From the NCBI RefSeq assembly GCF_023053635.1, contig NC_086171.1, positions 50,943,538 through 51,007,537 of the forward strand: a DNA stretch of 64,000 nt, read 5' to 3'. Position 1 is the first letter of the stretch. Each line of letters starts with the position of its first letter. Of the stretch, positions 1-39,300 are shown piece after piece. Source of the DNA: Elgaria multicarinata webbii (Eukaryota; Chordata; Lepidosauria; Squamata; Anguidae). Under the pieces are notes generated by a model. It searched no databases. It worked only from the letters and a program-made list of their open reading frames with translations, and was not told the origin of the DNA. Both the position numbers and the translations under genes were made by a program.

Positions 1-1350
1 ATGGATTAAACCATTACATGTGAACCAAGTCATTAGCTCCGAGAAAAACGTTTCAGTTAAAGGAAAAAAGCAGTCTAATACATAGATAACATAAAAGAGG
101 AAAGAAAAGAAAAGAAACCAAGGCAGGTAAAGGAAAGCAAAGCCCATTAGTCTATACTGTAAGTAAAACTGCATTAGCTTCACAAGGCTTTGGTTTTGTA
201 GGTTTATGTAAGAACAGTGAGCCAGGACTGCAAGGTTGAGATACACTATTGGGTCACACTCACAACTAACGGTGCATCCAGATGGGAGACCTCCTAGTGC
301 TCACAATCAAAAGGGATTGTGCTGTTATTTTGTCTTTTCTTCTTTAACAGATTTTTTCTCCTGATAAGAAATCTATAAATTACAGATGACATTGTCTGTA
401 CCCCCTGTAAAATGCCATTAATAAGGCAGTGTGATTGCACAATAAAAGCCACATTTGGAAGCAACCTATGATGGATCTCTCATGAATGTTTCCACCAATA
501 TTTAGCATTTTAAGAGGAAGACATAAAGAAGGTAACTATTAGTAAAAAAAAAATGAAAAACAGGCCCCATGTTGCAGGTTAAGTTAAAGACAGGTCCTGG
601 GTCTCAAATTTTTAAAGCCTACTTTGGTAAAACAATATGAATTGTAATTCTGCTTCTCTTGGTTTTTCTTATTTAACTTAGATTTATACCCTGGCTCTCA
701 AAAAACTTTCCAGGACAGCTTAACAATATGTCATCACCATAAAAAATAGCACCACACACAGCTCAAAATGGCAGACAAAAAGCAGATGAAATAAATCAGA
801 AATTAAATGTTCACAAGAATAAGACCCCAGACCTAAAACAAGATCATGGTGGGCACAGATCATGCCTTACTGTGGTGAGCATTCAACAAATGGGATGCCA
901 CAACCAAGGAGACCCTTTCCCCAAGAACATCTGATGAACAGGCCCTTGCAAACACGATCTCTGTATACAGGCCGGAGCCTTTTACCGGTTGAAACTGCCC
1001 TTTGGATTAACTGGCCATATTCAGGTCCATTCACTAAGTGCTCTATGGCTTGGTAAATTTGATACGCCCACTGCAAGAAGCGGTTGGTTTTAAGGGGACC
1101 TACTTCCTTGGCGACTTCTTCCTTCCTAGCTGTGACCCTTTTCTTCTCACTATGGTTTTTCCCACCGAGAGCCAGTCATAGTGGTGATCCTGTCTGGGTC
1201 CAGATCAGGAGGGTCAAGGCTACCATCTCCGTCATCCCATTCTGAGTGGAAGGAGCAATAGCTGTAGCACCCCAAACTGACCCCCAAATTTCAGAGACAA
1301 ACACAGGCTCATGTAAAGATATGCCATCCCTCTGGGTTTTTTATACTTAC
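1..1350. other. MASTL intron 6 sequence (partial)
   Basis: I find no exon here. Around 840-1215 is a stretch of more even composition that is open for about 200 bp on both strands. It may be a decayed repeat, but I cannot place it in a family. Confidence 0.5.
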
Positions 1351-9101
<7,751 letters not shown>

Positions 9102-9188
9102 CGCCTCGTCTCCGCGGCCAAGGCCGAGCGCCCACCACTCCACCGTTCCTTTTCCCGTAGGCCCAGCAGCCGCTTCGCCCCGCGACAA

Positions 9189-9194
9189 TTCAAA
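9189..9194 (-). promoter_or_regulatory. Candidate CHR element of the MASTL promoter
   Basis: On the MASTL strand TTTGAA lies about 90 bp upstream of the start codon. TTTGAA is the cell-cycle homology region bound by DREAM/MuvB-B-MYB complexes at genes expressed in G2/M, which suits a mitotic kinase. Six bases is a weak match, and position and gene class are the main support. Confidence 0.4.
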
Positions 9195-9220
9195 GCTAAG
9201 CTCCGCCCACCGGGTTCGCC

Positions 9221-9277
9221 TGACGTCGCACGTCAACTGAAAGGAACGCCTGACGTCTGTGTCGCCAGCCGACGTCT
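9221..9277. promoter_or_regulatory. Cluster of CRE-like TGACGT motifs
   Basis: TGACGTCG at 9221, TGACGTCT at 9251 and GACGTCT at 9271 lie within 57 bp, upstream of MASTL in CpG-rich DNA. These resemble CREB/ATF sites typical of TATA-less divergent promoters. Confidence 0.5.
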
Positions 9278-9728
9278 AAAGATAATTTTGAGTTACGCAC
9301 GTCCTCTAGTCCTCATTAACACCTCAGGTTTCACTTGCTATTTTTTCTCCCCGCTCTTACGGCCACGAAAGAAAACTAGAATTTATTTATTTTATTTTTT
9401 ACCAAGTTTTGTTTTCTCTAGAGCGATTCCTCTCTGGCATCCAAAGCCAAGCCATGTTATCTCTATGCTCAAAAATAATCAAGGCCAAATGCGATTGTCA
9501 GTGTGGATCTAAACTTTTTCTCCCCATCTTTCTGAAGCCCAGATCGAAGCTGATGTTGTGGGCTGCGCCTCGCTTGCAGCAAATTGATTCCTTAGTGGCG
9601 GGGGCGCGCACAACATTGCCAAAGTAAGGATCAATTTGGAAATGCGTTTGCCACCCTTCCCCTCCGGCCTCCTTTGTCTTTCGGAGATACGCGATAGGCA
9701 GAAATTAAACGATTGATTTTGGTGCTTT

Positions 9729-9866
9729 GGGGCTCAATCCTATGCATGTTTAGATAGAAAAAAGTCCTACAACTCCCAGCGTTTCCAGGCCAACCGTGTT
9801 AGCTGGGGAATGCTGGGAGTTGTAGGGCTTTTTTCTTGTCTAAACCTGAATAGGATTGCGCCCTTA
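9729..9866. mobile_element. Palindromic MITE, family P1 (full copy)
   Basis: The left arm GGGCTCAATCCTATGCATG with AAAGTCCTACAACTCCCAGC is mirrored by GCTGGGAGTTGTAGGGCTTT and CCTGAATAGGATTGCGCCC. It is an almost perfect hairpin of about 138 bp. Further copies lie at 10046, 11233, 17155 and 40530. Confidence 0.8.
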
Positions 9867-9959
9867 GTGATAGTGACATCGCTATTAAATTGGAACAGTA
9901 GGTGAATTTTCTACACCTATGCATCTGATGAAGTGGACACTACTCCATAATAAATCTGC

Positions 9960-10045
9960 TGCAGTGCAGTCCTATGCATGTCTGCTCAGAAAAGTAAGTC
10001 CTATTGATTTCAATGGGCTTACTCGGAGGTAAGCAGGTATAGTTC
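9960..10045. mobile_element. Palindromic MITE, family P2
   Basis: GCAGTCCTATGCATGTCTGC and AGTAAGTCCTATTGATTTC pair with CAATGGGCTTACTCGGAGG. The core (AGTCC-ATTGA-TTTCAATGGG) recurs near 3120-3240, 8610-8695, 26345-26465, 30990-31090, 50850-50920 and 63000-63125, with varying decay. Confidence 0.65.
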
Positions 10046-10148
10046 TTAAGGGCACAATCCCATTCATGTTTAGACAGAAAAAAAGTCCTGCAAACCGAGC
10101 ATTCCCCAGCCAGTATGCTATTTGTCTAAACAAGCAAAAGACTGAGCC
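10046..10148. mobile_element. Palindromic MITE, family P1 (3' arm shortened)
   Basis: It starts GGGCACAATCCCATTCATG, has AGTCCTGCAAACCGAGCATT and then a short decayed right arm. It abuts the P2 copy before it. Confidence 0.6.
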
Positions 10149-10364
10149 TTACCTACCTGAAAGTTATTATTCTTCCCATAGAAAAGCATCATGCCATGGA
10201 GAAGGGTTCATAGTACTATTTTAATATGTGCACGTGGGCTTTTCGTGGCTATGGTTGCCCAGTGGGAACCGGGAAGCGTTAAAAAATTATCAACATGACT
10301 CGACCTCTGCAGCCTTAAGTGGTACGATCTAAGAATCGTTCGAGCAGTTCATTCTGTTAATTAG

Positions 10365-10575
10365 CAGAGGGTAGCTGTGTTAGTCTACTGCCTAAAAAAA
10401 AACCCCACGAAGAGTCCTGTGGCACCTTAAAGCCTAACAAATTTATTCTGGCATGAACTGTCCTGGGCTGAAGCTCGCTTCATCAGTTGCTGCATCTGAT
10501 GAAGGTGAGCTAGAAATCCACCAAAGCCTATGCCAGAATACATTCTTTCGTCTTTAAGGCGCCACGAGATTCGTC
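10365..10575. repeat. Interspersed repeat (CCTGTGGCACCTTAAAG type)
   Basis: It contains GTCCTGTGGCACCTTAAAGC, AACAAATTTATTCTGGCATG and CTTCATCAG, then a partly inverted copy ending CTTTAAGGCGCCACGAG. This word set is common in reptile genomes; I do not recall its class with certainty. Confidence 0.55.
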
Positions 10576-10893
10576 ATTGATGTTCTCATTCTATTAAAGT
10601 CTCTGGGGTCTAAGGCTTAAATAAACCCCTCGGTTGCTAGGCGAAGGGAGGAGCTGTGAGCCTGACCCGGAAACGCTGTTCCTGGGCCCGTCCTTTCCGG
10701 GACGGCCGCCTACGTCTGGACTGGGTTCAGCTCAGCCTCTGCCGGCTGTAGGAGGCGGCCATTTTCCCGGAGAACGGAGTAGCCGCCGAGACCCCTTTCC
10801 TCGGGAGGACAGGCCCGGAAGGGCTGAGAAGCAGGGGCTGCCTGGTGCCGCTAGCAGAGTGCCGGCCCCGCTGCGTGGCCGGTAGTGAGGAGG

Positions 10894-31981
<21,088 letters not shown>

Positions 31982-32159
31982 TACTTTCATTGTTGAGTGT
32001 TCTAACTGATTACTTGCAAGAATGCAATAGTCTCCTCTTATGCAGTGTAGCTTTCTTTTCCTCCTGATGCGTGTGTGGTAATAATCACATTTCTTAAGGA
32101 AAAATAATTTGTCTTGTGAGCTTTTGTTACATTTTACCAAACTTTTTGTCCTTTCTTAG

Positions 32160-32249
32160 AAAGAGACAGAAGGAGCAATGAAGTTCCCACAGATGCAGGC
32201 ATACAATCTCAGGGCTGAATCTGACTCCTTTGGAAACCTCAAAGACTGA
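32160..32249 (+). CDS. YME1L1: Possible alternative last exon of YME1L1
   Basis: If the GTGAGA at 31973 is used as a donor, the protein stops at LEGKKLE. It would join in frame at the pyrimidine-rich acceptor TCCTTTCTTAG (ending 32159) to 29 new residues, KETEGAMKFPQMQAYNLRAE then SDSFGNLKD, and a TGA at 32247-32249. Both sites match consensus, but no transcript is at hand. The default reading is that this DNA is 3'UTR. Confidence 0.35.
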   Translation, partial: KETEGAMKFPQMQAYNLRAESDSFGNLKD

Positions 32250-33538
32250 AGCTGAATAGTATGTTCTAAATATCCTTCCCTGGCTAACTGCTCCATGTGG
32301 ACTGGAAGTGTAGCAGCCTGCTCTGTTCACTCTTGTGGCTTGAGACACTTTGAAATGCTACAGGATTTACAGGTTGCAGACAAATGACACTTCCATCTGG
32401 TTTAATACCAGAGGCCAATTTATAAAATCTTCACTCACATTTTAGAAAAAAATGAATTTATTTAGCAGATCATACAGGCTTCAGGAAGTTGGGGACAGAG
32501 ATTGCTGTAACTGAACTGTATTTTTCCCCACTGGCCTTCATACATATGTCAGCGTTTGGTAACCCTAGGAGTAAAGTAGGAAGGCAGAGAAATAATGGGT
32601 TTCCCCTATTTGGAGGCCTTTGTACCATGCCATAGAAGTTAATATTTTGGGGGGAGGGGACACATTCCGTGGCTGGGAAAAACTGCCTTGGAAAAATGAT
32701 CCTGTGAGGTAGTATTGGGAAGATGTTTCCCATTTTATTTAAGTAGTAAGGAAGTGTGACTGCAGAGCTTTGCTGCTGTCTATACTGTTGGATTTTTTAT
32801 GTGCCATAGGGCACATATTGAAGAGTACTTACTCTTCTACTTGGCCCTTTTAGTCACATTCTCCCCTTTCAATAAAAATATTTTTCTGTTTGAAGTCTTC
32901 AGCCCTTATAGACTATTTTATAACCATATGCTGCCCAAATATAATAAAAAATGTTGAAATTGGGATAGGGTGGGGGAACAATTGGTAATAATATTCATAA
33001 TTTTTCCACAGAATTATTTTGTGGTCGCATAGGCAATTGGTGTAATGTTCTCACAACTTTAATCCCTGCACTTCTCATTTTGAAAAGGTCTTTAAAAGAA
33101 GAGTGTTGTGCCAAGTAATGGAAGAAAGTTGACAGTGAACTCCATTTAAATCTAGGGCTAACATGGCACTTTGCTGTGAATACAACTATTTTTAAATTGG
33201 TCGAGAGCTCCTTTTATTTCAGCAAACTCAGTATTTCAGCACAACTTTCATTTCTTGCTTTTTTCGTTGTCAACCTAGTAACACATGGGAGGACCTCAAG
33301 ACCATTTCGTTAAACAGAATACCAAGCTGCTAGGCTGAGACGTTACAAATGTGCTCTTTTGTAGTAATACGCAGTCAAAGATGTGCATATGAGGCATGCA
33401 TGGCACCTTTTTTAAAAAATAAAGATTTGTTTTAATTATGCAGAATGCTTTTTCCCCTTTTTTCCAACTGTAAATTGCTTTAACTCTGGTTTCCCTCGTA
33501 TGTAAATTGAGGTGTATAAAACATATCTTAAACCTGTA

Positions 33539-33544
33539 AATAAA
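33539..33544 (+). terminator. Candidate poly(A) signal of YME1L1
   Basis: AATAAA lies about 20 bp before a T/GT-rich downstream element. Confidence 0.5.
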
Positions 33545-34108
33545 TTTGAGAGTTAAGCAGTATGTGTATTTTTTTTAATTAATTGGTTTCTGAAGAAATT
33601 TTTGTGAGAACTTGAGATGCTGCTACTTCATTTGATTCATTAGGTATAACATGGGATTTTTTAAATGTAAAAGTTGTATTTTAAAAAATAAAATACAACT
33701 TGTTCACCATTAAGTCAGTACTTAGATTCTCTGAAATCATACTTTGATCCCACAAAAGCAAGGGGTTAAAAAAGTCACACAACCAGTTCCTTATGAAATT
33801 CTACATTAGCAATAACTGGCTTGAGCTCATTGTACTTGGATGTGGGTTGTGTGAAAATGAAGCACCATTTTGTAGATCACAACTTCCTAGAGGTATAGAT
33901 GTATGGCATATAGTGTTCCAAAGCTTAATTTGATGTGTCTTTTAGTATATATTGGCTCTCAGTACAATGGGAGCAGCATGCTTGATAGAGTCTTGCACTC
34001 ATATTGTTGGTCCAGATGCAATGCCAGGGCATCTTGTAGACTACAAACTTCTGGATGCCTGAGTGCATGGTTTGGAATGGTCCAAATCTTACTGAGCAGT
34101 ATCCAATG

Positions 34109-34186
34109 CTTTTTTTCTGTTGGTGGTACTGAAATTAGTGTGTGTCTTACAATCGATGGCGTTATAGAATTGAAGAAATATGGTAC
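34109..34186. mobile_element. Mariner-like MITE fragment
   Basis: TTTTTTCTGTTGGTGGTACT, TTACAATCGATGGCG and GAAGAAATATGGTA match the right half of the copy at 53936-54120. Confidence 0.65.
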
Positions 34187-34189
34187 TTA

Positions 34190-34430
34190 AAAGGTTGCCA
34201 CACAGAGGAGGGCCAGGATCTCTTCTCGATCCTCCCAGAGTGCAGGACACAGAATAACAGGCTCAAGTTACAGGAAGTCAGATTCTGGCTGGACATCAGG
34301 AAAAACTTCCTGACTGTTAGAGCAGTACAACAATGGAACCGGTTACCTAGGGTGGTTGTGGGCTCTCCCACTAAGAGGCAGCTGGACAACCCTCTGTCAG
34401 GGATGCTTTAGAATGTAAGCCTATGCGGCA
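34190..34430 (+). mobile_element. CR1 LINE 3' end fragment
   Basis: GGATCTCTTCTCGATCCTCC, AGATTCTGGCTGGACATCAG, AAAAACTTCCTGACTGTTAG and AATGGAACCGGTTACCTAGG are the signature of CR1 3' ends in reptiles. It is truncated at both ends. Confidence 0.85.
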
Positions 34431-34498
34431 GGGTCTTGCTATTTACTGTTTTACTCTGTACAGCACCATGTACATTGATGGTGCTATATAAATAAATA

Positions 34499-34535
<37 letters not shown>
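34430..34535 (+). mobile_element. SINE/LINE tail (GTACATTGATGGTGC type) with ATA repeat
   Basis: TGCTATTTACTGTTTTACTC and CAGCACCATGTACATTGATG lead into ATAAATAA and AATAAT repeats. It directly follows the CR1 piece. Confidence 0.7.
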
Positions 34536-34536
<1 letters not shown>

Positions 34537-34904
34537 CCCAAACTCAAAAGGTACTAGCAAAGCTTTGTCAAAACTTCCTATTGTGCATTACCCTTGTGGA
34601 AGTGGTTGTGCAAGCATAATGTAGAATCATTGTGCAACTATGCTTGCCCAAATGTATCTTTAGTCAGATTCTCCTCTTGCACATAGTTCAGAACCTAATT
34701 TCTACTAGTGCAACATTGTTTACACTAATGGAATGACACAGTTGGATATTGCCAAGTATTGGGAAGTGTCATACCTTAAAGAATGTTGCGCACAAACTGA
34801 TTTTCATTGGAGAAAATTCTTGTGGCTCCTAAGGCAGCAGCCCCCATGTCACTTTTTAAAATTCTTATTTTTCTCCTATTCCTCAGCCAAAAAAATATAT
34901 ATTT

Positions 34905-34980
34905 ATTATTTTATTATTTATTTATTACATTTCTATACCGCCCAATAGACGAAGCTGTCTGAGCGGCTTACAGAAGAGCT
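34905..34980 (-). mobile_element. L2 LINE 3' tail, inverted
   Basis: TTATTTATTACATTTCTATA, CCGCCCAATAGACGAAGC, then a decayed GAGCGGCTTACA. Confidence 0.75.
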
Positions 34981-36599
34981 GGTAGAATGTCTCAACTTTC
35001 CCTCCCATTGTCCTCTGAATAGCCAGCCGAAATATATTATAGCTCAAAACGTTTTCGGGGGTGCAGCATCATAGAATCATCAATTTCATGTTGAAGTTGT
35101 TTGAGTTCTTTCCAACTCTTGTGTAAGTAAGGATCTGGAAATCACTAATCCATATGCCAGTATTAAGTCTATGATAGAGGACAGTTGAGCCATGTAATAG
35201 TTAAATCAGGGGTGTCAAATGTCAGGCCCAAATTAAAAAAATAAGTACCCATTCTGAAGGCTATTATCCTGAAGACTATTATCAAACTGGAACTTTTGAA
35301 ATTCATAGGCAATCAATAAACACAAGCTCTTGGTTTTGGACTATAATGGGACAATAGTTGCAAAAAGTTAAAGAGTCATAAAGTTAAAGAGTTGAGGGTA
35401 GGAGATGAAATAGTTTCATGTTATCCAGTTGCTGTATCTTCAGGAATCAGGATTCCAGAGGCAGTGTGTTTTCCTACCCAGAAATATTTCCATGCTTTGT
35501 AAATTTACCTTCTGTGTCCCTCTTCAAGATTGCATAGGAAATTTTGCATCAGGCTTTACCAAAGATGAAACAGAATGGATCTTTAGGAATTATTTCTACT
35601 GAATCAGAGTCAGTTTTGTGTAAAGTGCTTTCTCTCTCAGCTCATGAAGCAGGCTGGAAAACTATGTACAATACTGTGCTCGGATCTGTGACAATCCCGG
35701 AAGTAGATTCAGCGGATACAGCCTCATGAAGAGAAGCTCAATGTCAACTTCTCCATTAGCAATAATCAGTCTGCTTCCACTGCAGAAATTTAACAGGGCA
35801 GACTGGCTGCTGAAATGCAGACCTGAAGTAATACGCATAGTACCATGTGCAGGGCACAAATTATCATGTTAAATGCATGGTATTTTTACAGTGAGAACAT
35901 AAATCTTTGTATTTTATCTCTATAAAGTGTTCGCACTCTGTTACGCAAAATAACTTGATGTCATGGAAGAGACACAAAACAGCACAGAACTAGCATAAAA
36001 CATTGGCACAGGCTTTCAAGGGAAGATGAGAATGTGTTTTTTTTAGATTTCACCGAGAACCCACCTGTGGATATGTTACTTTCACACTTTAGGTGGCTTT
36101 GTAGGGATTTGTGGCACAAAATCAACACATAGGTTTGGAAATTACAGTGTGGATTGTTTAGGGTTCACCAGAACACCTTTGGGTAGGTCATTGTCATGCT
36201 TGGGGTGGCAGCATGAAACTGGGTTTGGAGGGGATATCAGATTTGGGGTTTGATAGTTAACAAAAAGTCCTGAAATCACTGGTATCAAAGCCTTATTCAG
36301 GAATTCCTGATCTGTAGAGGTTAAATGCATAAGGAGGGTGAGCGTGCTAGCCCCACCCCCCTTCATTGTAGTTTCTGCTGCTTCTAGACTTAGCCCGAGG
36401 ACAACTTTCTGAAAGTGATACAGAGGCTCTCCATGTGATTTTCCGACATTTGAAATTGCACAGAGAACCTCCCTGGATACAAGGCTCTCCTCTTCAGAAA
36501 ATCTCTCTCTATGGGCAGAAGTGGATGGAAGTGATGAGTGAAGTTGGTGAGGCCAGTATGTTCCTGTTGCTCTTGCTGCTGTGTTTAATTCACATAGAT

Positions 36600-36740
36600 T
36601 AGAACATCAGAAGAGTCAGGCTGAATCAGACCAAGGGTCAATCTAGTTCAGCTTTCTGTTCACAAAGTGGCAAACCAGCTGCCTGCAGAAAACCCACCAG
36701 TAGGTCATATATCTCCTGAATCTCCCACCGTTCGATTTCA
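36600..36740. repeat. Interspersed repeat, GAATCAGACCAAGG type
   Basis: AGAACATCAGAAGAGTCAGG, CTGAATCAGACCAAGGGTC and AACCAGCTGCCTGCAG are words of a common reptile retroposon. Not assigned further. Confidence 0.5.
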
Positions 36741-37339
36741 TGAAATGATCCTGGGTTCCGATATAATGAAAGAGGGAGTTTTCAATTTATTTTTACTCTG
36801 TATCTAATTGCTACCATAGTATTTTCTTATTTTATCTGGACAAGACTTGTTTTTTTAACTGCCAAAAAATATTCGAACAAAAATGTAGACAATTTTGGGG
36901 CTAAGACACCTAGCAATACTTCCTTTGCACACATGCCAGGGAAGGAGACACTCCATCAGTTCAACATGTCTGTCATTTACAGGAGCCCCATCTCTTCCTG
37001 TGTAATCAATTCGTTTCAATCCCGCCAAAGATACAGGAAGTACAACATGCCCGATAAACAACAGGATTTTCCTTAACTTAGAGAGCTCTTACTTCCATTC
37101 AGATTAAGGGCCAAAGCAGACATTACTTTAAATCTGTGTCTAGCAGCTGTATCTTTTAAAAATTTTTACTCTAGAGTAGGCAAGGGCCCTCAACGCAGAT
37201 CTTAAAAGTTCCCCTATCAGTCATACCAGGGTCCAAACATAGATCAGGGGCCCTGAGCTTACTGTAGAGTAAAATTTTATGTTGGTGTGAAGGATGTAGC
37301 TGCTAGACACAGATTTAATTATTGTTTTCCCCCTAAGAA

Positions 37340-37978
37340 TTGCATAGGATTGCAGCCTGACATGGGGCAGCCTTTGAAGATGGTCCGGAAGCTGCAGCTT
37401 GTGCAAAATGCGGCGGCCAGATTGATAGCTGGAACAGGGAGGTTTGAGCATATAACACCGATTCTGGCCCGCTTGCATTGGCTGCCTATATGTTTCCGAG
37501 CCCAATTCAAGGTGCTGGTCTTAACCTATAAAGCCCTACATGGCTTGGGACCACAATACCTGATGGAATGCCTCTCCCGACATGAACCTACCCGTACACT
37601 GCACTCAACATCTAAGGTCCTACTCCGAGGAAAGCTCGGAGGATGGCAACAAGGGAGAGGGCCTTCTCAGTGGTTCCCCCCCCCCCCGACTGTGGAATGA
37701 TCTTCCCGATGAGGCTCGCCTGGCGCCAACGTTGTTATCTTTTCGGCACCAGGTTAAGACTTTTCTCCCAGGCATTTTAACAGCATTTAACAACGTTAAG
37801 TTTGTTTTTAATGGACCCCAGAATTGTTGTTTTTAAATGGATACTGTTGTTTTTATACTGTTTTTTATGTTTTTTAAATTTTTGTATACTTTTAATGTTT
37901 ACTATTTTTAATTGTTGTAAACCGCCCAGAGAGCTTCGGCTGTGGGCCGGTATATAAATGTAAATAAATAAATAAATA
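37340..37978 (+). mobile_element. L2 LINE, ORF2 C-terminus plus complete 3' end
   Basis: The frame from about 37371 reads KLQLVQNAAARLIAGTGRFE and LHWLPICFRAQFKVLVL, then TYKALHGLGPQYL: the tail of L2-clade ORF2 after the reverse transcriptase. A frame break occurs near the C-run at 37677, where the next frame gives LWNDLPDEARLAPTLLSFR. The 3'UTR ends CCGCCCAGAGAGCTTCGGC and AAATAAATAAATA. It is 5'-truncated and looks fairly young. Confidence 0.9.
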
Positions 37979-38339
37979 GATTACATATGAGTAACTTGAT
38001 GCATGATTGCAACTAATATATTCCGAATCATTGAATAATATATTGCTTTGGACTGAGCCCTTTTGTATTTGTCAACCAGATCTTACGCATGCCTGCGAGA
38101 ATCATTGGACTTTTCTGAATGAGCTGACAGTCCTCTCCTATACCAACTGCTCTCCTGATCTGTTTATAATCTAATTATTACCCCCTTCCTCAATGATCCT
38201 GGCTCTGTCTCCCACTGAGAAGATTTCAGCATGTTGATTTTTTACCAGAATAAATAGATGTCTGGTGGAAATTTGCAGTATTTGGTTTGAATTTCATTCT
38301 TGGAAATTCCTGCCTGTGTAATCCTTGTCCTCACTTCTA

Positions 38340-38500
38340 TAGCCTTGCAAAGTTGCTGAATATAGTTGAGGATTATTATTTTTTAAAAAAACACGTACAG
38401 GATCTTACGCCAATGCATAAGTTGCTGAATATAGTTGAGGATTTTAAAAAACAAAAGCACACACACACACACGTATACAGGATCTTATGCCAATGCTTCC
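38340..38500 (+). repeat. Local tandem duplication, about 70 bp
   Basis: GTTGCTGAATATAGTTGAGG occurs twice, each followed by A/T-rich DNA and CAGGATCTTA-GCCAATGC. The second copy gained an (AC)n run. Confidence 0.75.
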
Positions 38501-38853
38501 ATTTGCTGACTGCAAGCCTTCAAAGGTAATACATAATACAGTTGGTAAAACATTGCAAGGAATTTCTTGGGAAATTCCAACGTGTACTGAAGAGCAGCTC
38601 AATTTTGTGGCATTCAGGAAGTATTGCTGGGTGTCTTAGCCCAAAAACTCTACATTTTTGTTCAAATATTTTTTGGCAGTCAAAAAACAAGTCTAGTCCA
38701 GTTAAATAAAATAAAATAAAAAATACTATTGTAGCAATTAGATGCAGAGTAAAAATAAATTGAGAAGATTTGTAGGTTAGCAATTGCAAAACATTTTAAA
38801 GTGATATTTCTTAGAATGTTCCCACAGACTAATTTGGCGGCTGATTAATCATG

Positions 38854-38905
38854 AGAGCTTCAGCTGCTGGGTGCTATAGAAATGAAATAAATTAATAAAT
38901 AACTG
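38854..38905 (+). mobile_element. Decayed L2-type 3' tail
   Basis: GAGAGCTTCAGCTGCTGGG, then TATAGAAATGAAATAAATTA and an AATAAATAA end. Confidence 0.5.
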
Positions 38906-39019
38906 GACCTTTCCCATTGTGGCATCCCAATTAAGAAATGTTCTCCCTAGAAAGATTTCAAAATCAATGTCAGGAAATATCTTTATTAGGAACAATAACA
39001 ATGTACAAAATAGCATCTT

Positions 39020-39300
39020 TGCATGATGGGGTGGTGATGCCCACTGCTTTGAAGGAGGCAGTGGTGCATCCACTCCTGGAAAAGCATTATCTGGATCCGA
39101 AGATTTATACTAACTCCTACTCAGTCACAAATGTCCACTTTTGGGGCATGGTGCTTAAAAGACTGGTGGCTGTGCAGTTGCAAACATTGGAGACACTCAT
39201 TACTGGGTTCAGTCCTGGTTTCGGCGACCCTGATGGGTGACCTCTTCAGGGAGAGAGACAGTGTGTGTCTCTGGCTGAGTTTGGATGTTCACAGGGGGGA
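39020..39300 (+). mobile_element. L2 LINE fragment, reverse transcriptase region
   Basis: The frame reads PTALKEAVVHPLLEKHYLDP and then FWGMVLKRLVAVQLQTLETL with TGFSPGFG. This matches the L2 RT stretch in which ALKEAVVHPLLKKPSLDP is followed by NLPFLGKVLERVVAVQLQ and SGFRPGFG. About 90 codons; an isolated piece. Confidence 0.8.

Larger units (their letters stand above)
31982..33565 (+). other. YME1L1: YME1L1 3' untranslated region (end inferred)
   Basis: Poly(A) signals AATAAA occur at 32871, 33418 and 33539. The last is followed by a GT-rich stretch (GTATGTGTATTTTTTTT), so it is the likely main end; the first could give a shorter message. Confidence 0.55.

Noticed and set aside
867-1076. 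A 69-residue minus-strand frame within MASTL
   Set aside because: It does not match the MASTL linker or C-lobe, and there is no suitable splice acceptor in phase with exon 6.
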